In this document: positions 52,852-58,680 of the stretch, one piece after another
Layout of the letters: each line of letters opens with the position of its first letter
Numbering within the stretch: position 1 is the first letter of the stretch
NCBI RefSeq assembly: GCF_000975155.1
Contig: NZ_BBRG01000006.1
Span: 1 to 58,680 of the forward strand
DNA length: 58,680 nt
Direction of reading: 5' to 3'
DNA from: Demequina globuliformis
GTDB lineage: Bacteria > Actinomycetota > Actinomycetes > Actinomycetales > Demequinaceae
Position numbers and translations under genes: made by a program
Notes under the pieces: model-generated
Told to the model about the DNA's origin: nothing
Databases searched by the model: none
Seen by the model: the letters and a program-made list of their open reading frames with translations, nothing else

Positions 52852-54189
52852 ATGACCGACCACGTTGCCTCCACCGTCCGCGAACTGATGCCAGGCGTCA
52901 TCGCCAACCTGGAAGAACTCATCGCCATCCCGTCGATTGCCTTTCCCGGCTATCCCGCCGAGCCCGTCCATCAGATGGCGGCACGCACCCTTGAACTGAT
53001 CCGCGAAGCCGGCATTCCTGACGCCCACCTGGCCGACGTCCCGCACGGCTACCCGCCCATCTACGGCGAAGTTCGCGGCCCTGAAGGCTCACCGACCGTG
53101 GTCCTGTACGCCCACTACGACGTTCAGCCCGCGCCCGAGTCTCAGGGATGGACCTCCGACCCCTGGACACCGACCCGCAAGGACGACGGCCGCATTTACG
53201 GTCGCGGGGCCGCGGACGACAAGTCCGGCCTGGTGTCGCTGCTGGGCACCCTGCGGGCGTTCGAAGGCGACTTCCCCTGCACCCTGCGCATCATCGTGGA
53301 AGGGATGGAGGAGACGGAAAGCAACCTCGAAGAATTCGTCGAGGCGCACCCAGAACTGTTCGAGTGCGACCTGTTCGTGATTGCGGACATGGGCAACCTG
53401 CGCGTCGGCGAGCCCGTCATGACCACCGCCCTGCGCGGTGACGTCTCCTGCACCGTCACGGTCCGCACGCTCGACCATCCGCTGCACTCCGGCGTTTACG
53501 GCGGCCCCGCCCCGGACGCGATGATGGCGCTCGCTCGCCTCCTGTCCACCTTGCACGACGACGCGGGCGATGTCGCGGTCGAAGGCGTCAGCGGCGCGCC
53601 CTGGCCGGGGTCTGACATGACAGAAGAGGACTTCCGTGCGGGCGCCGACCTGCTTCCTGGCGTGTCCCTGACCGGCACCGGCACCATCGCCGACCGCCTG
53701 TGGTCCAAGCCGTCGATCAACGCGATCGGCATCGACACGACGTCGATCGCGGAGTCATCCAACGTGATCCTCCCTCACGCAAGCGCCAAGATCTCGATGC
53801 GCATTGTCCCTGGCAGCGATCCGGAGGCGGAGCTCGACGCGCTCGTGCACCACCTCGAAACCCACGCCCCCTGGGGTGCACAGGTGGAGGTGCAGCGCAT
53901 CAAGGCCGCCCATCCCTTCACTGTGCCCACCGAGGGGCCCGGCTACGCGGCGGCGCGTGCTGCCATGGAGGAGGCCTTTGGGGCCACGGCAAGCGAGGCA
54001 GGGTCAGGTGGGTCCATCCCGCTGCTGCAGACTCTCCAGCACGCCTCGCCCGCAGCCGAGTTTGTGTTGTGGGGCCCGGAAGACGTCGCACTGTCGCGCA
54101 TTCACGCCTCCGACGAGAGCGTGGACCCAGAGGAGATCGAGCGCATGATCGTGGCCCAGGTCCTCCTCCTCACCCGCCTCGCACGCTAA
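52852..54189 (+). CDS. M20 family dipeptidase/metallopeptidase
   Basis: A 445-aa cytosolic two-zinc peptidase. Zinc ligands and catalytic residues are in LYAHYDVQP (His88, Asp90), GRGAADDKSG (Asp122), EGMEETES (Glu153/Glu154) and later FVIADM and SRIHASDES. The lid/dimerisation domain spans about 200-330. It is most like the bacterial dipeptidases related to carnosinase (CNDP type) that cleave dipeptides to amino acids. AAAGG lies 10 nt before the ATG. Hairpins follow the stop. Confidence 0.87.
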   Translation: MTDHVASTVRELMPGVIANLEELIAIPSIAFPGYPAEPVHQMAARTLELIREAGIPDAHLADVPHGYPPIYGEVRGPEGSPTVVLYAHYDVQPAPESQGWTSDPWTPTRKDDGRIYGRGAADDKSGLVSLLGTLRAFEGDFPCTLRIIVEGMEETESNLEEFVEAHPELFECDLFVIADMGNLRVGEPVMTTALRGDVSCTVTVRTLDHPLHSGVYGGPAPDAMMALARLLSTLHDDAGDVAVEGVSGAPWPGSDMTEEDFRAGADLLPGVSLTGTGTIADRLWSKPSINAIGIDTTSIAESSNVILPHASAKISMRIVPGSDPEAELDALVHHLETHAPWGAQVEVQRIKAAHPFTVPTEGPGYAAARAAMEEAFGATASEAGSGGSIPLLQTLQHASPAAEFVLWGPEDVALSRIHASDESVDPEEIERMIVAQVLLLTRLAR

Positions 54190-54205
54190 CCCCCACGCCA
54201 AATGG

Positions 54206-54245
54206 CTCCATTTCGCTGTTTTACGCGGCTATAATGGAGGTTTTG
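54206..54245 (+). terminator. Candidate terminator after the M20 gene
   Basis: CTCCATT / AATGGAG with an inner CGC/GCG pairing, followed by GTTTTG. AT-richer than the surroundings. Confidence 0.5.
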
Positions 54246-54350
54246 TGCCACTCCAGCGGTGAGCGGACGCGGAGCCCGGCCAGCCAACCCTTCGGCCCTC
54301 CCCACGCGCCGGCCGTGTTGCTCTGCGCGCTCGGAACCTGTCCCAACGCG

Positions 54351-54395
54351 ACACGCCGGGTCACCCACCTCCTCGAGGCGCGTGACCCGGCGTGT
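54351..54395. terminator. 14-bp hairpin between convergent M20 and gatB genes
   Basis: ACACGCCGGGTCAC pairs perfectly with GTGACCCGGCGTGT across a 17-nt loop. Its position (49 nt after the gatB stop) fits the end of the gatCAB transcript. Confidence 0.65.
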
Positions 54396-54443
54396 CAGGC
54401 GTTATGCGGTTCGCAGTGTCGCAGGGCAGCGGGGTGTCCCCGC

Positions 54444-55952
54444 CTAGCCCTCTACGCCTGCGCGCTGCAGGATGATCTCGCGCACGCGACCGGCATCCGC
54501 CTGTCCGCGCGTCGCCTTCATCACTGCACCCACGATGGCGCCGGCAGCCTGGACCTTCCCGTCCTGGATCTTGGCAAGGACGTCGGGCTGGGCAGCGAGT
54601 GCCTCGTCGACGGCCGCTTCGAGCGCGGAGTCGTCAGACACGACCGCAAGCCCGCGCGACTCCACGACCTCGGCGGGCGAGCCCTCCCCTGCCAGCACAC
54701 CCTCGAGCGCCTGGCGAGCGAGCTTGTCGTTGATCTTGCCCTCATCCACCAGGCCCTGCAGCTGTGCCACGTCCTGCGGCGTCACCGGCAGATCGCGCAG
54801 CGTCACGCCCCGGTCGTTAGCGGTACGAGCAAGCTCTCCCATCCACCACTTGCGTGCGGCCTGCGGCTTGGCGCCGGCCGCGACGCTCGCAGCGATGAGG
54901 TCCAGCGCATCCGCATTCACGGCATCACGCATATCGGTATCGGAGAAGGCCCACTCCTCCTTAAGACGCGCACGCATCTTGGCGGGGTGCTCGGGGATAG
55001 TCCCGCGGAGTTCCTCGACCCACTCACGCGACGGCTCGACGGGCAGGAGGTCGGGCTCCGGGAAGTAGCGGTAGTCCTCGGCCTGTTCCTTTGACCGGCC
55101 AGACGTCGTCGACCCCGTGTCCTCGTGCCAGTGACGGGTTTCCTGGACCACCGGCTCTCCAGCCAGAAGCAAGTCCGCCTGGCGTGTGGCCTCGAAGTGA
55201 ATGGCGCGTTCGATGGCGCGCAGCGAGTTCACGTTCTTGGTCTCGGAGCGCTTGCCGAACGGCACGGCGTTCTGGTCCTCGCCCGCGACCGCCTTGGGAC
55301 GCAGGGACAGGTTGACGTCCGCGCGGACAGATCCCTGCTCCATGCGCCCGTCGGAGATGCCTAGCGCCTTCACGATGTCGCGAATGGTGGCGACATAGGC
55401 GCGCGCGACCTCCGCGGTGCGAGCGCCCGCACCCGTGATGGGATGCGTGACGATCTCCACGAGCGGCACGCCGCCACGGTTGTAGTCGACCAACGAGTGC
55501 GACGCGCCCTGGATGCCGCCGGTGCCACCCACGTGGGTGTTCTTGCCGGCGTCCTCTTCCATGTGCGCTCGCTCGATACCGATGGTGAAGACCTCACCGT
55601 CATCCAGCACCACGTCCAAGCTGCCCTCAAAGCAGGTCGGCTCGTCGTACTGCGAAATCTGGTAGTCCTTCGCGAGGTCAGGGTAGAAGTAGTTCTTGCG
55701 CGCAAACCGGCTGGACTCGCGGATCGAGCATCCAAGCGACAGGCCCAGTCGAATCGCGGACTCGACGGCCTTGTCGTTGACCACCGGCATGGAGCCTGGC
55801 AGGCCCAGACACACGGGGCATACCTGCGTGTTGGGCTCGGCGCCGAACTCGTTGGCGCAGCCGCAGAACATCTTGGTCTTGGTGTTCAGTTCGACGTGGA
55901 CTTCGATGCCGAAGACGGGGTCGAACTGCTCCATCGCCTTGTCATAGGTCAT
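54444..55952 (-). CDS. gatB: Glutamyl/aspartyl-tRNA amidotransferase subunit B
   Basis: 502 aa. GatB holds the kinase/transamidase site and binds the mischarged tRNA. The N-terminal cradle domain begins [23 protein letters not shown], with the zinc-binding cysteines FCGCANEF and CPVCLG; the [16 protein letters not shown] and [14 protein letters not shown] blocks are present; the C-terminal YqeY-like tail domain (about 350-500) ends the protein. The ATG at 55952, 5 nt after the gatA stop, was chosen; the frame is open upstream inside gatA. Together with GatA and GatC it makes Gln-tRNA(Gln) and/or Asn-tRNA(Asn). Confidence 0.95.
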   Translation of the reverse strand: MTYDKAMEQFDPVFGIEVHVELNTKTKMFCGCANEFGAEPNTQVCPVCLGLPGSMPVVNDKAVESAIRLGLSLGCSIRESSRFARKNYFYPDLAKDYQISQYDEPTCFEGSLDVVLDDGEVFTIGIERAHMEEDAGKNTHVGGTGGIQGASHSLVDYNRGGVPLVEIVTHPITGAGARTAEVARAYVATIRDIVKALGISDGRMEQGSVRADVNLSLRPKAVAGEDQNAVPFGKRSETKNVNSLRAIERAIHFEATRQADLLLAGEPVVQETRHWHEDTGSTTSGRSKEQAEDYRYFPEPDLLPVEPSREWVEELRGTIPEHPAKMRARLKEEWAFSDTDMRDAVNADALDLIAASVAAGAKPQAARKWWMGELARTANDRGVTLRDLPVTPQDVAQLQGLVDEGKINDKLARQALEGVLAGEGSPAEVVESRGLAVVSDDSALEAAVDEALAAQPDVLAKIQDGKVQAAGAIVGAVMKATRGQADAGRVREIILQRAGVEG

Positions 55953-55957
55953 GGCGC

Positions 55958-57463
55958 TCACTTGGACACCTCCAGCTCGGGGGCCTGCGCGGCCAACGGG
56001 CCGCCCCAGTCCTTGGCCAGCTCCTTCTCGAGCGCTGCGCCAATGCGGTACATGCGGGCGTCTTCGTGCGCGGGGGCGAGGATCTGGAAGCCGGCAGGGA
56101 GGCCGTCCTCGTCTGCCAGCCCTGACGGCAGCGACATGCCGGGAATGCCGGCAAGGTTTGCTGGAATGGTCGCGACGTCGTTGAGGTACATCGCGAGAGG
56201 GTCGTCCAAGCGCTCGCCCAACTTGAACGGCGTAGTGGGCGTGGTGGGGCTCACCAGCACATCGCACTGCTCGAAGGCGGCCGCGAAGTCGCGCTGGATC
56301 AGCGTGCGCACCTTCTGCGCGGACCCGTAGTACGCGTCGTAGTAGCCGGCGCTCAGCGCGTAGGTTCCAAGGATAATGCGGCGCTTGACCTCATCGCCGA
56401 ACCCTTCTGCACGGGTGGCGGCCATGGTCCGCTCGACAGTCCCCTTTTCCACACGCATGCCAAAGCGCACGGAGTCGAACTTGGCGAGGTTGGACGATGC
56501 CTCTGACGGAAGGATCAGGTAGTAGGCGGCGAGCGCGTACTGGAAGGAGGGGCATGACACCTCGACGACCTCTGCGCCTAGGGCCTTCAGCTTGTCCAGT
56601 CCCTCGTGGAAGCGCCTTTCCACTCCGGCTTGGTATCCCTCGCCCGAAAGTTCCTTGATGACGCCGATGCGCACTCCGGAAAGGTCACCCTCGCGCCCCT
56701 GGCGGGCGGCGTCGACACACGACGGCACGGGCTCATCGAGACTGGTGGCGTCCATGGGGTCGTGGCCGCCCATGACCTCGTGCAAGAGCGCAGCATCTTC
56801 GACGGTGCGGGCACACGGTCCCAGTTGGTCGAGCGAGCTCGCGAGGGCGATGGCGCCGTAGCGGGACACGCCGCCGTAGGTGGGCTTCACGCCCACGGTG
56901 GCGGTGACCGATGCCGGCTGCCGGATGGACCCGCCGGTGTCAGATCCGATCGCCAGCGGCGCCTCGAATGCCGCCAGGCTGGCGGCCGAGCCGCCTCCCG
57001 AACCGCCGGGAATGCGGTCCAGGTCCCACGGGTTGTGGGTAGGCCCGTATCCGGAGTGCTCGGTGGACGAGCCCATCGCGAACTCGTCCATGTTGGTCTT
57101 GCCAAGGATGGGCATGCGCGCCTCGCGCAGCTTGCGCGTCACAGTCGCGTCGTACTGCGGCTCCCAGCCTTCGAGGATCTTAGAACCGGCAGTGGTGGGC
57201 ATCCCCTGCGTCACCAGAATGTCTTTGACCGCGATGGGTACGCCTGCGAGCTCCGGGAGTTCCTCGCCGGCGGCGCGTGCCGCGTCGACGTCGCGCGCGG
57301 TGGCCAGTGCGCCCTCGGCGTCAACGTGAAGGAAGGCGTGAACGGCGCCGTCCACGGCTGCGATGCGATCGAGGTGGGCTTGCGTGAGCTCGACGGAGGT
57401 CACCTCGCCGCTCTTGAGAGCGGCAACCATGTGAGCGGCCGATGCCCGGGTCCAGTCGGTCAT
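55958..57463 (-). CDS. gatA: Glutamyl/aspartyl-tRNA amidotransferase subunit A
   Basis: A 501-aa amidase that releases ammonia from glutamine for GatB. The Ser-cis-Ser-Lys triad is visible: Lys80 in [10 protein letters not shown], Ser155 in [11 protein letters not shown] and Ser179 in [13 protein letters not shown]. Length is normal. The ATG overlaps the gatC stop by 4 nt with GGGGAGG upstream, giving coupled expression of gatC, gatA and gatB. Confidence 0.95.
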   Translation of the reverse strand: MTDWTRASAAHMVAALKSGEVTSVELTQAHLDRIAAVDGAVHAFLHVDAEGALATARDVDAARAAGEELPELAGVPIAVKDILVTQGMPTTAGSKILEGWEPQYDATVTRKLREARMPILGKTNMDEFAMGSSTEHSGYGPTHNPWDLDRIPGGSGGGSAASLAAFEAPLAIGSDTGGSIRQPASVTATVGVKPTYGGVSRYGAIALASSLDQLGPCARTVEDAALLHEVMGGHDPMDATSLDEPVPSCVDAARQGREGDLSGVRIGVIKELSGEGYQAGVERRFHEGLDKLKALGAEVVEVSCPSFQYALAAYYLILPSEASSNLAKFDSVRFGMRVEKGTVERTMAATRAEGFGDEVKRRIILGTYALSAGYYDAYYGSAQKVRTLIQRDFAAAFEQCDVLVSPTTPTTPFKLGERLDDPLAMYLNDVATIPANLAGIPGMSLPSGLADEDGLPAGFQILAPAHEDARMYRIGAALEKELAKDWGGPLAAQAPELEVSK

Positions 57464-57759
57464 GCTTCCTCCCCAAGGATCTGGGGAACGCGGAAGCGCC
57501 CGTCTTCTGCCTCGGGCGCGCTCGACAGCGCGGCCTCCTGGCTGAGGGAGGGGCGCACGACGTCCTCGCGGTGCACGTTGCTCATGGGAATGGGGTGACT
57601 CGTAGCGGGCACATCTTGGCCCGCTACTTCGGCGACCTTGGCCACGGAGTCCACGATGGCAGCGAGCTGCCCGGACAAGCGATCAAGGTCCTCATCGGTC
57701 ATGTCAATGCGTGCCAGCGCCGCGAGGCGCGCCACGTCAGAACGTTCGAGGGAAGACAT
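57460..57759 (-). CDS. gatC: Glutamyl/aspartyl-tRNA amidotransferase subunit C
   Basis: A 99-aa subunit that wraps GatA to GatB. Conserved N-terminal helix [39 protein letters not shown], then the typical [38 protein letters not shown]. First gene of the gatCAB operon. TAGACT lies 7 nt before the ATG and there is no Shine-Dalgarno, so the operon mRNA is probably leaderless. Confidence 0.93.
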   Translation of the reverse strand: MSSLERSDVARLAALARIDMTDEDLDRLSGQLAAIVDSVAKVAEVAGQDVPATSHPIPMSNVHREDVVRPSLSQEAALSSAPEAEDGRFRVPQILGEEA

Positions 57760-57766
57760 GGCCGCA

Positions 57767-57772
57767 AGTCTA
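57767..57772 (-). promoter_or_regulatory. -10 element of gatCAB
   Basis: TAGACT, 7-nt spacer to the gatC ATG. It lies within the 49-nt gap after the acetyltransferase gene, so the operon has its own promoter. Confidence 0.5.
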
Positions 57773-57808
57773 GTAGCGCGCGCGGGTCCGGCCCACCCCG
57801 CTCAGGCT

Positions 57809-58399
57809 CTACGCCCGTGCGGAACCCGGCTCCCACGAGTAACCCAAGAGGCGAATGGCGGTCGTACCTCGGACCGTGTCACCTGCTTCCGCGTCTGTCA
57901 CCTTGGTGACAGTGCCGTCGTCGTTGTCGATCACGGTCCAGTCGAGGTCCGTGCGGCGCACGAAGCCCAACTTCTCGTAGAGCTTGTGTGCGATGTGCAT
58001 GGATTCCATCGTCGACAGCACAATCCGACGCGCGCCGTGGTCGACAGCGCGTTCCATCGCGTAGCGCGTCAGTTCCGCGCCAATCCCCCTGCCGCGCTCG
58101 AGCGGGGATACCGCGAGCATCCGCAGTTCGAACTCGTCGTCTCCGGCCAGCTCCGCGAACTCTGAGCCCGGCGGTACGACTGTGATGGTGCCCACGACGG
58201 GTCCCGTCCCGTCGGCACCGTTGGTCATCATGAGCAGGTCCGCGGCCTCAGCGCGCGCTCGCGCGTCCTTGAGCTGTGGGATGTACGGATGTGCCTGATC
58301 GACAAGCCCATCAGACAAATATGCCAATGCCGTCAGCTGGCCAATTTCGGTCAGACGCGTCGAGTCGTCTGGCTGGACAATGTGGATGCTGGCGCTCAT
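57809..58399 (-). CDS. GNAT family N-acetyltransferase
   Basis: About 196 aa. The acetyl-CoA pyrophosphate loop is SPLERGRGIGAELTRYAME, preceded by the strand ELRMLAV and followed by RIVLSTMESMHIAHKLYEKLGFVRR, the usual motif B and C-terminal strand. The ATG at 58399 was chosen because it starts the conserved fold and follows GGGAAG; the frame is open 192 nt further. The acceptor (amine, antibiotic or protein) is unknown. 58400-58645 shows no gene. Confidence 0.82.
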   Translation of the reverse strand: MSASIHIVQPDDSTRLTEIGQLTALAYLSDGLVDQAHPYIPQLKDARARAEAADLLMMTNGADGTGPVVGTITVVPPGSEFAELAGDDEFELRMLAVSPLERGRGIGAELTRYAMERAVDHGARRIVLSTMESMHIAHKLYEKLGFVRRTDLDWTVIDNDDGTVTKVTDAEAGDTVRGTTAIRLLGYSWEPGSARA

Positions 58400-58645
58400 T
58401 GCTTCCCTGCCTATCGCGTTCGTGGCTCCACATCGCTGTGAAGTCCCGGACCTCCAATCTAGACGTACGCTCAGCGCCGCGCGCCCCGACGTGCCCGGCT
58501 CAGGGAAATACGCGCGGGCGCTCCGCCCACTCGCCGGCGCCGCACAACCGAGGGCAGCCAGAGGGCGTGCGACGTTACAGGAACGGCTCATGGGGAAGTG
58601 CCTGATGTCGCGCCAACGCGGGCCAGCACATCAGTCCAGAAATGC

Positions 58646-58678
58646 CGAAGGCCCCCACCGCAATGGTGGGGGCCTTCG
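58646..58678. terminator. 14-bp hairpin at the right edge
   Basis: CGAAGGCCCCCACC pairs perfectly with GGTGGGGGCCTTCG across the loop GCAAT. Probably the terminator of a gene lying beyond the window on the minus strand or shared by both strands. Confidence 0.6.
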
Positions 58679-58680
58679 TG

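Noticed and set aside
54229..54236. TATAAT-like sequence in the M20-gatB gap
   Set aside because: It lies in the arm of a probable terminator and no plus-strand gene follows.

Overview
This window looks like chromosomal DNA from a high-GC Gram-positive bacterium (Actinomycetota, probably order Micrococcales). The evidence is the strong G+C bias of nearly all genes, a DUF222/HNH protein, a SigE-like ECF sigma factor, GatCAB amidotransferase, an LPXTG wall protein, citramalate-type isoleucine synthesis, and many genes whose -10 box (TANNNT) lies 6-7 nt before the ATG, as in leaderless actinobacterial mRNAs. The genus cannot be fixed from sequence alone. No tRNA, rRNA, CRISPR array or insertion sequence was found.

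Layout. 0-14.4 kb is core and housekeeping: lplA, cimA with an isoleucine leader-peptide attenuator, an HNH protein, a YgjP-like metallopeptidase, an ECF sigma factor overlapping a membrane protein with an MltG-like domain, ilvE, an SDR, a long-chain acyl-CoA synthetase behind a large palindrome, a DrrAB-like exporter and an F420/NADP oxidoreductase-like protein. 14.5-19.9 kb is an accessory island of lower GC: a NotI-family restriction endonuclease convergent with a C5-cytosine methyltransferase, two unknown genes, about 0.8 kb of gene-free DNA and a multiply frameshifted pseudogene. 19.9-22.5 kb is a polar amino acid (probably cystine) ABC transporter behind a cysteine-rich leader peptide. 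22.5-31.4 kb holds a lipoprotein, a hydrolase, a RibD-C protein, a PIN-like protein, a small multidrug exporter, a TetR/MFS efflux pair with clear operators, and an LPXTG protein built of Ig-like repeats.

31.5-39.6 kb is a branched-chain amino acid cluster, all on the minus strand: ilvD, then ilvB-ilvN-ilvC-leuB behind an Ile-Leu-Val-Val leader-peptide attenuator, then a second ilvE. With cimA and the first ilvE, most of the isoleucine/valine pathway and one leucine step are here. A divergent MerR/TipA-like regulator shares the ilvD promoter region. 40.6-44.5 kb has two FMN reductases, a photolyase and a 2-hydroxyacid dehydrogenase. 44.5-51.3 kb is a LacI-controlled oligosaccharide (probably beta-glucoside) importer with a GH3 beta-glucosidase. 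51.5-58.4 kb has a Dcu-type carrier, an M20 peptidase, gatCAB and a GNAT acetyltransferase.

Most notable signals: three amino-acid leader peptides, all with leaderless-type promoters; an 11-mer (GGGCCGATGCC) present 12 times where about 0.2 copies are expected, twice as an inverted pair forming a terminator; a sigma factor paired with a transmembrane MltG-like protein; a NotI-type restriction-modification pair; and an inverted pair of short elements whose hairpins carry a compensatory base change.
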